DNA from: Nonomuraea maritima
GTDB lineage: Bacteria; Actinomycetota; Actinomycetes; Streptosporangiales; Streptosporangiaceae
Direction: 5' to 3'
DNA length: 64,000 bases
Assembly (NCBI RefSeq): GCF_900100395.1
Contig: NZ_FNFB01000001.1
Coordinates: forward strand, 682,001 to 746,000
Part shown: piece by piece, positions 20,484-29,347 of the stretch
Numbering within the stretch: the first letter of the stretch is position 1
How the letters are laid out: each line of letters starts with the position of its first letter
Position numbers and translations under genes: made by a program
Notes under the pieces: generated by a model
Database searches by the model: none
What the model saw: the letters and a program-made list of their open reading frames with translations, nothing else
Told to the model about the DNA's origin: nothing

Positions 20484-20694
20484 TTCTGCTCCTTCGCCAG
20501 TGAGGGAACCCTTTCGGGACAGGCGAGCGCCGGGCCCTGGCGCGCAACCTTTCCTTTGACCCGTCTTGACCTCGGAGGATCAAGGCAGTGTGAGCATATA
20601 ACTCTGCGTTGCCAATCGGTAGCTTTCAGTGATCAGAACTTTATTCCGAACGCACCGCCGGGAGATGTCGGTCAAGCGGCGTACGGTGGGCCGC

Positions 20695-21348
20695 ATGATC
20701 TACGAATTACGCCGTTACACGCTGCGTCCCGGCGCGCGCGAGACGCTGATCGAGCTCTTCGAGAGGGAGTTCGTGGAGCCGCAGGAGGCCGCGGGCATGC
20801 GCGTCGTCGGCACCTTCCGCGACCCCGACTTCCCCGACACGTTCACGTGGGTGCGGGCCTTCCCCGACATGGAGTCACGCCGGGCCGCGCTGGAGGCCTT
20901 CTACGGAGGCCCCGTGTGGCGGGCCCACCGCGAGGCCGCCAACGCCACGATGGAGACGTTCGACGACGTGCTCCTGCTGCGTCCGATCGGCCCCGAACTG
21001 CCCGCGGGCGACCGGCCGCCGGTGGGCGCGGCCGAGGCGCCCCCGTCGCTGTACGTCGCCACGATCCACCACGTCCGCGACGGCTTCGCCGGCCACTTCG
21101 CCCGTGAGGCCGTCCCCGCGCTGGAGGAGGCGGGGGTGCAGCCGATCGCGTGCCTGGAGACCGAGCACGCGTCCAACACGTTCCCGCAGTTGCCCGTGCG
21201 GACCGGGGTGAACGTGTTCGTGTGGTGGACCAGGTTCGACAGCCCGGAGCAGGAGCGCGCGGTCGACCTGCCGGTGCCGGCGTCCTGGGTCACCGCCGCG
21301 CCCGTACGGCTGCGCCTGCGGCCCACGTCGCGTTCGTCGCTGCGCTGA
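20695..21348 (+). CDS. NIPSNAP family protein
   Basis: A 217-residue protein with two ferredoxin-like NIPSNAP repeats: MIYELRRYTLRPGARETLIELFE at the start and a second half beginning LYVATIHHVRDGFAGHFA. TWVRAFPDMESRRAALEAFYGGPVW is the conserved core of repeat one. NIPSNAP proteins resemble small dimeric alpha-beta barrels; bacterial roles are mostly unknown. ATG 20695 is preferred since the family opens MIYELR; the frame extends upstream without likeness. Confidence 0.88.
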   Translation: MIYELRRYTLRPGARETLIELFEREFVEPQEAAGMRVVGTFRDPDFPDTFTWVRAFPDMESRRAALEAFYGGPVWRAHREAANATMETFDDVLLLRPIGPELPAGDRPPVGAAEAPPSLYVATIHHVRDGFAGHFAREAVPALEEAGVQPIACLETEHASNTFPQLPVRTGVNVFVWWTRFDSPEQERAVDLPVPASWVTAAPVRLRLRPTSRSSLR

Positions 21349-21358
21349 GGCCGCGACG

Positions 21359-22030
21359 TCACACGACGGTGAGGCCGCGGCCGGCGAGGATGGCCGCGGC
21401 CTGCGCCTGGCTGATCACGGCGCCCGCGAGGGCGCGCAGCCTGGTGTCGTCGAGCTCCCCCAGATCGGCCCCGCGCAGGTCGGCCCCCGCGAACGTGGTC
21501 TGGAACAGCCGCGCCCCGATCAGGCGGCAGTCGGTCATCGTGACCTTGGTGAAGTCGCATTTCGCCAGGTCGGCGTCGTCGAAGCGGACACCCTCGAACT
21601 CCGCCCCGCGGAACGAGCAGCCCCCGAGGTCGGCCAGCGTGAGGTTGGAGCGGTTGACGGTGAAGCCGGTGCCCCTGGAGGTCGTCAGCGAGGCGCCGAT
21701 CATGCGGCAGCCGGCGAACGAGGCGTCGGTCAGCAGGGCGCCGCCGAACTGCGCCGACGACAGGTCGACGTCGGAGAAGGACGCGTCGAGGAGGTCGGCG
21801 TCGGTGAAACGGGCGCCCATGCCGCCCCCGCCGGTGAACGTGGCCCCGTCGAGGTCGGCCTTGCGGAAGTCGGTGCGGTCGAGCGCGCACGACTCGAACG
21901 TGGCCCCCGCCAGGTCGGCCCCCCACAGGTCGGCCTCGGTGAGGTCGCACCCCCGGAAGACATGTGACTCCCCCGAGGGGAGACGGTCGGTCAGCGCCTT
22001 GCCGGAGAGGTCCTCGCCGTCGAAGTTCAC
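21359..22030 (-). CDS. Pentapeptide-repeat protein
   Basis: A 223-residue protein made of A(D/N)LXX-type pentapeptides, for example CDLTEADLWGADLAGATF, ADLDGATF, ADLLDASFSDVDLSSAQF and ADLRGADL, predicted to form a right-handed quadrilateral beta-helix. Long members of this type include the gyrase-protecting Qnr/MfpA proteins, but the class is broad and no specific marker of gyrase binding can be claimed. GTG 22030 is 4 bases after the glycosidase stop on the same strand, so the two are co-transcribed. Confidence 0.85.
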   Translation of the reverse strand: MNFDGEDLSGKALTDRLPSGESHVFRGCDLTEADLWGADLAGATFESCALDRTDFRKADLDGATFTGGGGMGARFTDADLLDASFSDVDLSSAQFGGALLTDASFAGCRMIGASLTTSRGTGFTVNRSNLTLADLGGCSFRGAEFEGVRFDDADLAKCDFTKVTMTDCRLIGARLFQTTFAGADLRGADLGELDDTRLRALAGAVISQAQAAAILAGRGLTVV

Positions 22031-22034
22031 GGTG

Positions 22035-23513
22035 TCAGAGCCTACCGGCGAGCACCTCCGCCGCGGCCTCGCCGCAGACGCGGGCGGCGCCGTACGTGGC
22101 GATGTGCACGGCGCCGAGGTCGGTACGGGCGGGCAGCCCCATCTCGACGACGACGGCGTCCTGGCGGGCGCTCAGCAGGTGGCCGAGCGCGTCCTCCTGC
22201 CAGGCGTGGCGGTGGGCGTCGCGGACCACGACCACCAGCGGCTTGCCCGCCGCCGCGGCGATCAGGGCCTCCAGCGCGGAGCCGGTCGTCCCGCCCGCCA
22301 TGAGGCGGGTCACGACGGTGCCGGGAACGAGGCGGGACAGCGGCTCCCCCACCCCCCACGGAGTCTTCCTGTCGATGGCCAGGTTCATGTCCGGGACGAG
22401 TTCCAGCACGTGCGCCGGACCGGCCAGCGGCAGGACCGGGTCGGCCGAGCGGCGGGTGACCCTGATCGCGCGGCGGGCGGCGTCCGGGCCGATCCGGGTG
22501 TCGCCGGGCGGCGGGCTGCCCGAGGAGCCGGCCCACGCGGCCAGCTCGCGGACCCTGCGAGCGGCGTCGGCCAGCCGCTCCTCGGGCAGCGACCCGGTGG
22601 TCACCGCCGCCGCGATCGCGTCGCGGATGTTCGCGGCGGTGGCCTCGTCGGCGTGCTCGCCGCCGACGCAGACGGCGTCGGCCCCTGCGGCTATGGCGCG
22701 GGCCGAGGCGCCCCCCAGTCCGTACGGCGCCGACACCGCGGTCATCTCGATGCCGTCGGTGACGATCACGCCGTCGAAGCCGAGCTCTTCTCTCAGCAGC
22801 CCGGTGAGCACCTTGGGGCTGAGCGTGGCCGGCCGTTCGGCGTCGTAGGAGGGCACGAGCAGGTGCCCGGTCATGACGGCGCGTACGCCCTCCGCGATCG
22901 CCTCGCGGAACGGGACGAGCGCGTCCTGTATCCCGCGTTCGGCCATGACGGGCACGCCGTGGTGGCTGTCGACCGAGGTGTCGCCGTGGCCGGGGAAGTG
23001 CTTGGCGCAGGCGGCGACGCCCGCGGACTGCAGGCCGCGTACGAACGCCCTCGTGTGCCGGGCGACCAGGGCGGGGTCGGCGCCGAACGCGCGCAGGCCG
23101 ATGACCGGGTTGTCGGGGTTGGCGTTGACGTCGGCCGAGGGGGCGAAGTCGATGGTGATGCCGGCTCTGGCGAGGTCGCCGCCGAGGTCTCTGGCCAGCG
23201 ACTCGGTGATGGTGACGTCGTCCACGACGCCGAGTGCGTACGCGCCGGGACGGCTGCTGCCGGTGTCGGCCTCCAGCCGGGTGACCTCGCCCGACTCCTC
23301 GTCGGTGCCGACGAGCACCGCGGGGTTCTCGGCGCGCAACGCGGCGGTGAGCCGGGCGACCTGTTCGGGGCCGGCGATGTTGCGCGAGAACAGCACCGCC
23401 CCGGCCAGCCCTTCGCCCAGCCGGCGACGTATCCAGTCGGGGGGCGCGTGTCCGTGGAATCCGGGGAGGAGGACGGCGTCGGCGAGGCGAAGCAGGTCAC
23501 CGCTCAAGGGCAT
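22035..23513 (-). CDS. Family 3 glycoside hydrolase (NagZ-like beta-N-acetylhexosaminidase)
   Basis: A 492-residue glycosidase. The GH3 N-acetylglucosaminidase signature KHFPGHGDTSVDSHHGVP lies near residue 167, with the conserved His-Asp acid/base loop, and the Asp nucleophile region VIVTDGIEM near 240. DEESGEVTRLE near 75 is also typical. After ~350 there is a C-terminal extension. No signal peptide is seen, so it is probably cytosolic and acts on imported GlcNAc-containing saccharides or muropeptides. ATG 23513 is preferred. A perfect 19-bp palindrome lies 12 bases upstream. It forms a unit with the pentapeptide gene. Confidence 0.9.
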   Translation of the reverse strand: MPLSGDLLRLADAVLLPGFHGHAPPDWIRRRLGEGLAGAVLFSRNIAGPEQVARLTAALRAENPAVLVGTDEESGEVTRLEADTGSSRPGAYALGVVDDVTITESLARDLGGDLARAGITIDFAPSADVNANPDNPVIGLRAFGADPALVARHTRAFVRGLQSAGVAACAKHFPGHGDTSVDSHHGVPVMAERGIQDALVPFREAIAEGVRAVMTGHLLVPSYDAERPATLSPKVLTGLLREELGFDGVIVTDGIEMTAVSAPYGLGGASARAIAAGADAVCVGGEHADEATAANIRDAIAAAVTTGSLPEERLADAARRVRELAAWAGSSGSPPPGDTRIGPDAARRAIRVTRRSADPVLPLAGPAHVLELVPDMNLAIDRKTPWGVGEPLSRLVPGTVVTRLMAGGTTGSALEALIAAAAGKPLVVVVRDAHRHAWQEDALGHLLSARQDAVVVEMGLPARTDLGAVHIATYGAARVCGEAAAEVLAGRL

Positions 23514-23525
23514 GCAAGGCAATCT

Positions 23526-23544
23526 AATAGGAAACTTTCCTATT
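23526..23544. promoter_or_regulatory. Perfect 19-bp palindrome before the GH3 gene
   Basis: AATAGGAAACTTTCCTATT is a perfect palindrome around its central base. On the minus strand TAGATT, 7 bases before the ATG, could be the -10 box, placing the palindrome between -35 and -10. This is the arrangement of a repressor operator. The regulator is not in this window as far as I can tell; ROK-type sugar repressors bind sites of this kind (inference). Confidence 0.6.
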
Positions 23545-23870
23545 TGCTAGTGCCATCTTCGAACGTCAGCCCCGCCACGCCCCCGACCGACGGCCAGGAG
23601 CTAGTGCCGAGCGGCCAAGCTGAGTGGGTGCCGGGGCGCGGCGAGCGGTGGGCGAGCGGCGAGGCCGGCGGCAGCAGCTGTGAGTGAACGGGGAGTGGGG
23701 TTGAGGTCGGTGAAGGTGGGAGCGGTGGGGTAGGGGTTACGGGTCGGCCATAATTGCGGGGGCGGGTTCGGTCGGCACCCTGGTAGCGAGCGGTTGGTTG
23801 GGGAGTCCAACCCTTATGAGCTGGGGCGGATGTGTGAACAAGCGATTGTCCGAGGGCTCATAATGGTGGC
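23545..23870. other. Divergent intergenic region GH3 / kstR2-like
   Basis: About 325 bases between the operator of the GH3 gene and the TetR gene. It is G-rich on the plus strand and contains an open frame on the minus strand (23601-23810) of implausible Pro-rich composition, which I do not call. The right end contains the possible autoregulatory site of the TetR gene. Confidence 0.45.
23837..23864 (+). promoter_or_regulatory. Possible autoregulatory operator and -10 box of the KstR2-like gene
   Basis: AACAAGCGATTGTC (23837-23850) is a weakened form of the AnCAAGnnCTTGnT motif found intact at 18156. CATAAT (23859-23864) ends 6 bases before GTG 23871, with no Shine-Dalgarno between them, so the mRNA is probably leaderless and the operator would overlap the promoter. 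Confidence 0.45.
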
Positions 23871-24539
23871 GTGACCACGCGAAAGAACTCCGGCACCGCC
23901 ACCACGGCCAAGCGTCAGCGCGCGTCCTCGACGGGATCGGCGTCCGAGCGCCGCGATCACCTCGTCAAGCTCGCCGCGGAGCTCTTCGCGCGCAAGGGCT
24001 TCCAGGCCACCACCGTGCGCCAGATCGCCGACGAGGCGGGCATCCTGTCCGGAAGCCTCTACCACCACTTCGACTCCAAGGAGACGATCGTCGACGAGGT
24101 GCTGTCCACCTTCCTCGACGACATCATCGCCCGCTACCGCGCCGCGATCGAGACGAGCTCCGACGCCCGTGAGGTGCTGTCGGAGATGGTCCGCGTCGGG
24201 TTCGCCACGCTCGAACCGCACCGCGCCGCGATCACGGTGATGCAGAACGACTGGAACTACCTGCGGCAGTTCGAGCGCTTCAACTACCTCGTCAAGGCCG
24301 AGGATGAGGTCGAGCAGATCTGGGTCGAGCAGATCAAGGCCGGGCAGAACGCCGGGCTGTTCCGGGCCGACCTCGACCCCAAGCTGACGTACCGCATGAT
24401 CCGCGACACGATCTGGGTGGCGGTCCGCTGGTTCCGTCCCGGCGGCCGGCTCAACACCAATGCGCTGGCCGAGCACTACATCACGGTGCTGTTCGACGGG
24501 CTGGCCACGGGCGAGCGCGACAGGGCCACCGCCGGATGA
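23871..24539 (+). CDS. TetR family regulator, KstR2-like
   Basis: A 222-residue TetR regulator. The HTH is ATTVRQIADEAGILSGSLYHHFDSKETIVDEVL. The C-terminal ligand domain ends with RMIRDTIWVAVRWFRPGGRL. Both segments closely resemble mycobacterial KstR2, which represses genes for the last rings of cholesterol breakdown and responds to a CoA thioester. The first 25 residues are a basic tail. Its stop overlaps the next gene (ATGA). A KstR2-consensus operator lies in front of the flavin reductase/SDR genes in this window. Assignment rests on remembered KstR2 sequence. Confidence 0.82.
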   Translation: MTTRKNSGTATTAKRQRASSTGSASERRDHLVKLAAELFARKGFQATTVRQIADEAGILSGSLYHHFDSKETIVDEVLSTFLDDIIARYRAAIETSSDAREVLSEMVRVGFATLEPHRAAITVMQNDWNYLRQFERFNYLVKAEDEVEQIWVEQIKAGQNAGLFRADLDPKLTYRMIRDTIWVAVRWFRPGGRLNTNALAEHYITVLFDGLATGERDRATAG

Positions 24540-25210
24540 GTCTCGGCGAGGCCGTCCGCCTCGCCCTGCGGCAGGTGGCCGAACCCGACAGAGCCGAGGC
24601 CATGCAGGCGTACACGAAGTCGTCCATGCCGTTCCTCGGGGTGCGGGCGGCGCCGCGGCGCGCGGCGCTGAACGAGGTGTTCGACGAGCACCGGCTGGAG
24701 ACGGCGCCGCAGTGGCGCCGGGCGGTGCTCGCGCTGTGGCGCGAGGCCGAGTACCGCGAGGAGCGCTACGCCGCCGTCGCGCTGACCGGCCACCGCTTCT
24801 ACCGGGGCTTCCAGACCATGGACGCGCTGCCGATGTACGAGGAGATGATCGTCACCGGGGCCTGGTGGGACCTGACGGACGAGCTGGCCACCCAGCGGAT
24901 CGGCGACCTGCTCGCCGCCCACCCCGAGAGCATGCGGCCGCTGATGCTGAAGTGGGCGGTCGACACCGACCTGTGGAAGCGGCGCGCGTCGATCCTCAGC
25001 CAGACGCGTTTCAAGGAGCGCACCGACGCCGAGCTGCTGTACGCGTGCATCGAGCCGAGCCTGCCCGACACCGACTTCTTCGCCCGCAAGGCGATCGGGT
25101 GGGCGTTGCGCGAGTACGCCAAGACCGACCCGGACGAGGTGCTCCGCTACGTCGACGCGCGGGGCGTCTCGGGCCTGAGCCGCCGCGAGGCGCTGAGGCA
25201 CATCGGCTGA
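24536..25210 (+). CDS. DNA alkylation repair protein, AlkD-like
   Basis: A 224-residue HEAT-like repeat protein of the AlkC/AlkD superfamily. Typical segments are MQAYTKSSMPFLGV, REERYAAVALTGHRFYRGFQ, YEEMIVTGAWWDLTDELA and WAVDTDLWKRRASILSQ, then KAIGWALREYAKTDPDEV. AlkD-type enzymes excise bulky or cationic alkylated bases without base flipping. Coupling to the TetR gene by an ATGA overlap suggests co-expression, which is an unusual pairing if the TetR is a steroid-pathway regulator. Confidence 0.88.
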   Translation: MSLGEAVRLALRQVAEPDRAEAMQAYTKSSMPFLGVRAAPRRAALNEVFDEHRLETAPQWRRAVLALWREAEYREERYAAVALTGHRFYRGFQTMDALPMYEEMIVTGAWWDLTDELATQRIGDLLAAHPESMRPLMLKWAVDTDLWKRRASILSQTRFKERTDAELLYACIEPSLPDTDFFARKAIGWALREYAKTDPDEVLRYVDARGVSGLSRREALRHIG

Positions 25211-25211
25211 C

Positions 25212-26051
25212 TCATCGCGTCCACAGCGCGTCCTGGACGGCCTGCACCAGCGCCATCAGCTCCGGCGTGACGCGCTCCTTCGACCAGGCGAGGGCATACG
25301 TGATGCGCAGGTCGCCCGCGTCCAGCCGGACGAACCGGACGTCTTCGCGTCTGACCGTCCTGACCAGCAGGTGCGGGATGGGCAGCAGCCCGGCGCCCGC
25401 CGCCACCAGGTCGAGTGCGGCGGCGAAGTCGTCGTCGGCCACCAGGCGTGAGCGGCCGGGCAGCCGTGCCCACGGCCGGCTCCCTGGCATGAGCAGCACC
25501 TGCCCGGCCAGGTCGGCGGGCGCGACGCGGGCGCTCGACTCCAGCCGGTGCCCCACGGGGACGGCCAGGTGGTCGACGGTGACGTGGAAGCGGGCCGCCG
25601 TGACGAGCCCGGCCGGCGCCGGAGTGGCCACGATCGCGGCCGAGACCTCGCCGTCGGCCAGCGCCCTGACCGCCGCGCCGCGCCCGGCGGGGAGCAGTTC
25701 GACGCCGATGGCAGGGGTGCGGGCCGCGAGACGCCTGACCACTCGTGCCGCGAGAGCCCCGACGAGCGGTGGATAAGCCAGGTGAATGGTCGGCCGGGCC
25801 AGCCGTCCGGCTTCCGCGGTGAACGCGCCGACCGCGTCGATCACCTGCTCGGCGTGCGCCAGCAGCGCCCTGCCCTCGGCGGTGAGCCGCACCTCGCGGG
25901 CGGTGCGCTGGAAGAGCCGGAGGCCGGTGGCGCGTTCGAGCCGGGAGACGGCCTGACTCATGGCGGGCTGGGACATCCCGAGGTCGGCGGCGGCGGCCGA
26001 GAAGCTGAGCCGCGCGGCGACCCGCGTGAAGCAGTGGATCTCCCTGAGCAT
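25212..26051 (-). CDS. LysR family transcriptional regulator
   Basis: A LysR regulator of about 279 residues: N-terminal winged helix LREIHCFTRVAARLSFSAAAADLGMSQPAMSQAVSRLE, then LFQRTAREVRLTAEG, and a periplasmic-binding-protein-like effector domain. It diverges from metE with about 90 bases between the starts, so it is a candidate regulator of methionine synthase, analogous to MetR (inference from position). ATG 26051 starts directly before the HTH; codons up to 26108 are open too. It converges with the AlkD-like gene, one base apart. Confidence 0.85.
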   Translation of the reverse strand: MLREIHCFTRVAARLSFSAAAADLGMSQPAMSQAVSRLERATGLRLFQRTAREVRLTAEGRALLAHAEQVIDAVGAFTAEAGRLARPTIHLAYPPLVGALAARVVRRLAARTPAIGVELLPAGRGAAVRALADGEVSAAIVATPAPAGLVTAARFHVTVDHLAVPVGHRLESSARVAPADLAGQVLLMPGSRPWARLPGRSRLVADDDFAAALDLVAAGAGLLPIPHLLVRTVRREDVRFVRLDAGDLRITYALAWSKERVTPELMALVQAVQDALWTR

Positions 26052-26141
26052 AAGCAGCACAAATACATGGTGCCGCACGTGGGTGACGGTCGGCAGGATG
26101 CTCGGCATTCGCGATCCACTGCTTGAGAGGAAGCCACCACG

Positions 26142-28319
26142 ATGTCGCCATTTCCCCGCTCCACCGTGCTCGGATATCCGCGGATCGGGCCGCGCCGGGA
26201 GTTGAAGCGGGCGCTGGAGTCGTACTGGGACGGCAGGTCAAGCCGGGCGGAGCTCGACCGGGTGGGGGCCGAATTGCGCGCCGCGACCTGGGACCGGCTG
26301 GCCGGGCTGGGGCTGGAAGGGCTGCCGTCCAACACCTTCTCGCTGTACGACCACGTGCTGGACACCGCCGTCATGCTCGGCGCGGTACCGAAGCGGTATC
26401 GCGCGGCCGAGGACCCCTATTTCGCGATGGCGCGCGGCACGGACGGGCTGACGCCGCTGCGGATGACGAAGTGGTTCGACACCAACTACCACTACATCGT
26501 GCCGGAGATCGGCCCGGAGACCGTGTTCGAGCTGGACGCCACCAAGCCGCTCGGCGAGGTGCGGGAGGCGCGGGCGCTCGGTCACGAGACGCGTCCCGTG
26601 GTCGTCGGGCCGGTGACGTTCCTGCTGCTGGGCTCGGCGCTCGACCGGCTGGAGGAGGTGCTCGGCTGCTACGAGGAACTGCTGTCCGCGCTGGCCGCCG
26701 AGGGGGTCTCCTGGGTGCAGCTCGACGAGCCGGCGCTGGTGGCCGACCGGACGCCTTCCGAGCTGGCCGCCGTGCGGGCGGCGTACGAGCGGCTGGGGGC
26801 GCTCGCCGAGCGGCCGGGGTTGTTCGTGGCGTCGTCGTTCGGCGACCTCGGTGAGTCGCTGCCGGTGCTGGCGGCCACGCCCGTCGAGGCCATCGGGATC
26901 GACCTGGTGCGCGGCGGCGTCCCTGAGATCGATCTGGGCGACAAGACCGTGGTCGCGGGCGTGGTGTCCGGGCGGGACGTGTGGCGGACCCCGCCGGAGC
27001 GGGCGCTCGCGGCGCTGGGTGCGGTCCGCGCGGCGCGGGTGACGGTGAGCACGTCCTGTTCGCTGCTGCACGTGCCCTACGACCTGGAGGCGGAGCCGGA
27101 CCTCGACGCGGCGCTGAAGGAGCGGCTGGCGTTCGCCGAGCAGAAGGTGGCCGAGGTGGTGGCGCTGTCCCGCGCCGAACGCCACGCCCTGCCTGCGCCC
27201 CGGCCCGCCGCGGTCCCACCCGCCCTGACGAGCCTCGAGGGAGGCGACCCGTACCCGACGCGCGCCGAGGAGCGCGGTCCGTACGCGGTGCGGGCCGCGG
27301 CGCAGGCGGCGCGGCTCCGGCTGCCGCTGCTGCCGATCACGACGATCGGCTCGTTCCCGCAGACCGGTGAGCTGCGCGCGGCCCGCGCGGCCGTCGCCGC
27401 GGGCACGCTGGCCCAGGACGAGTACGAACGGCGGATCGAGGCCGAGATCGAGCGGGCCGTCCGGACGCAGGAACGGCTCGGCCTCGACGTCCTCGTGCAC
27501 GGGGAGCCCGAGCGCAACGACATGGTGCAGTACTTCGCCGAGCACCTCGACGGCTTCGCCGTCACCGCCAACGGCTGGGTCCAGTCGTACGGCAGCCGCT
27601 GTGTCCGGCCGCCCGTCCTGCACGGCGACGTGACCCGGCCCGCGCCGATGACGGTCCGGTGGGCGACCTACGCGCAGTCGCTGACCGACCGGCCGGTCAA
27701 GGGCATGCTCACCGGGCCGGTCACGATCGTGGCCTGGTCGTTCGTCCGGGACGACCTGCCGCTGCGCGACGTGGTGTTCCAGGTGGCCGACGCGATCCGC
27801 GAGGAGGTGCGTGACCTGGAGGCCGCCGGGGTGCCGATCGTCCAGGTGGACGAGCCCGCGCTGCGCGAGCTGCTGCCGCTGCGGCAGGCCGCCTGGGACG
27901 ATTACCTGGAGTGGGCGGTGCGCGCGTACCGGCGGGCCACCTCGGGGGCGGGCGACCACACCCAGATCCACACCCATCTGTGCTATTCGGACGCCGGCGA
28001 GATTCTGGCCGCCATCGACGCGCTGGACGCCGACGTCACCACGATCGAGTCGGCCCGCTCGGGGGCGCGCGTCCTCGGCGCCGTGGAGACGTTCGGGCGC
28101 GGCCTCGGGCCGGGCGTCTACGACATCCACTCGCCGCGCGTGCCGTCGGCGGCGGAGGTCGAGGACCTGCTGCGCCGCACCCTGCGGGCGCTGCCGGCTG
28201 AGCGCGTGTGGGTCAACCCGGACTGCGGGCTGAAGACGCGTACGTACGAGCAGGTCGAGGCTTCGCTGCGGCACGTGGTCGAGGCCACCCGTCGGCTGCG
28301 GGCCGAACTCGCCTCCTGA
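26142..28319 (+). CDS. metE: Cobalamin-independent methionine synthase
   Basis: Transfers the methyl group of 5-methyltetrahydropteroyl-triglutamate to homocysteine. 725 residues with the N-terminal [19 protein letters not shown], the second-half catalytic barrel starting [32 protein letters not shown], and zinc ligands in HTHLCYSD and NPDCGLKTR. The two-barrel length is normal. It is divergent from a LysR gene. The 90-base upstream region is too short for a cobalamin riboswitch, so control is probably by the LysR protein. Confidence 0.97.
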   Translation: MSPFPRSTVLGYPRIGPRRELKRALESYWDGRSSRAELDRVGAELRAATWDRLAGLGLEGLPSNTFSLYDHVLDTAVMLGAVPKRYRAAEDPYFAMARGTDGLTPLRMTKWFDTNYHYIVPEIGPETVFELDATKPLGEVREARALGHETRPVVVGPVTFLLLGSALDRLEEVLGCYEELLSALAAEGVSWVQLDEPALVADRTPSELAAVRAAYERLGALAERPGLFVASSFGDLGESLPVLAATPVEAIGIDLVRGGVPEIDLGDKTVVAGVVSGRDVWRTPPERALAALGAVRAARVTVSTSCSLLHVPYDLEAEPDLDAALKERLAFAEQKVAEVVALSRAERHALPAPRPAAVPPALTSLEGGDPYPTRAEERGPYAVRAAAQAARLRLPLLPITTIGSFPQTGELRAARAAVAAGTLAQDEYERRIEAEIERAVRTQERLGLDVLVHGEPERNDMVQYFAEHLDGFAVTANGWVQSYGSRCVRPPVLHGDVTRPAPMTVRWATYAQSLTDRPVKGMLTGPVTIVAWSFVRDDLPLRDVVFQVADAIREEVRDLEAAGVPIVQVDEPALRELLPLRQAAWDDYLEWAVRAYRRATSGAGDHTQIHTHLCYSDAGEILAAIDALDADVTTIESARSGARVLGAVETFGRGLGPGVYDIHSPRVPSAAEVEDLLRRTLRALPAERVWVNPDCGLKTRTYEQVEASLRHVVEATRRLRAELAS

Positions 28320-28342
28320 CACCGGCCCCCCGCGGGCCGGTG
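28320..28342 (+). terminator. Terminator of metE
   Basis: CACCGGCCC (28320-28328) pairs exactly with GGGCCGGTG (28334-28342) around a 5-base loop directly after the metE stop codon. Confidence 0.7.
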
Positions 28343-28424
28343 GCGACGAGGTGGGCGAGCAGCCGGACCGAACCCACCCGGTGCCAGGGGAGGTGGCGGG
28401 CCGGCTGCGCGCGTACGTCCGCGG

Positions 28425-29345
28425 TCACTTGAGTGCGCCCGCGGTCAGGCCGGACTGGATCTGGCGCTGGAACACCGTGTAGACGACGATCATGGGGAGG
28501 ATCGCCAGGGTGAGCGCTGCGAACAGCGCCGCCCAGTCGGCGTCGTAGCCGGCGGCGGTGGAGATGTCGGCGATGCCCTGGGTGAGCACCCACTTGTCGC
28601 GCTCCTGGAGCAGGATCAGCGGGATCTGGTACTGGTTCCACTGGCCCAGGATGTTGAAGATCGTGATGCTGATGATGCCCGGCTTGGCCATCGGCAGCAT
28701 GATCTGGAAGAACACCCTGGTGTGCGAGGCGCCGTCGACCATCGCCGCCTCCCCCACCGCCGTCGGCAGCGTACGGAAGAAGGCCGCGAGGAAGAACACG
28801 GTGAACGGCATCGAGTACGCGATGTAGACGAGCACCGTGCCCGCGTACGTGTTCAGTCCGATGAACTGCCCGACCACCGGCACGTTGCCCATGTTCTGCA
28901 CCACGAAGAACAGCGGGGTCAGCGCCAGGAAGAACGGGAAGGCGAGGCCCGAGACGAACAGCAGGTAGATCGCGCGGTTCCCCCGGAAGGGGTAGCGCGC
29001 CAGCACGTACGCCGCCATCGAGCCGACGAGCATCGTGCCGAACGTGCTGAACGACACCACGATGACGCTGTTGATCATGTACTGGCCGATGTGGGCCTGC
29101 TCCCACGCCCTGGCGAAGTTGTCCCAGCGCAGCGCGGCCGGGAGCGACCACGCGTCGCCGAAGATCTCGTCCTCGCTCTTGACCGAGGCCAGGAACGTCC
29201 ACACGATCGGGATCATCACCAGCAGGGTCCAGATCACCAGCGCGAGGTGCGTCAGCACGCCCAGCGGGCCGAGCCGCCGCCTGCGCTCCACGCGGGCGGC
29301 CCGCCTGGAAGGCATCCCCGTGGCCGTCACAGGAGTCGTCGCCAT
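28425..29345 (-). CDS. ngcG: Sugar ABC transporter permease (NgcG-like)
   Basis: A 306-residue MalG-type permease with six membrane segments and the cytoplasmic EAA loop EAAMVDGASHTRVFFQIMLP that docks the ATPase. A basic N-terminus (RRAARVERRRRLG) precedes the first segment. ATG 29345 lies 2 bases after the ngcF stop; the longer open frame upstream is the shadow of ngcF. It closes the rpiR-SIS-ngcE-ngcF-ngcG operon. The symbol rests on the NgcE-like binding protein next door. Confidence 0.85.
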   Translation of the reverse strand: MATTPVTATGMPSRRAARVERRRRLGPLGVLTHLALVIWTLLVMIPIVWTFLASVKSEDEIFGDAWSLPAALRWDNFARAWEQAHIGQYMINSVIVVSFSTFGTMLVGSMAAYVLARYPFRGNRAIYLLFVSGLAFPFFLALTPLFFVVQNMGNVPVVGQFIGLNTYAGTVLVYIAYSMPFTVFFLAAFFRTLPTAVGEAAMVDGASHTRVFFQIMLPMAKPGIISITIFNILGQWNQYQIPLILLQERDKWVLTQGIADISTAAGYDADWAALFAALTLAILPMIVVYTVFQRQIQSGLTAGALK

Positions 29346-29347
29346 GC

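Noticed and set aside
23601..23810. 69-residue minus-strand frame in the GH3/TetR gap
   Set aside because: Pro/Thr-rich random-looking sequence, no ribosome site and no homology that I recognise.
26052..26141. Cobalamin riboswitch before metE
   Set aside because: Only about 90 bases separate the divergent starts and no B12-box-like sequence is seen.
26238..28322. 694-residue minus-strand frame
   Set aside because: Antisense of metE, which has full motif support.
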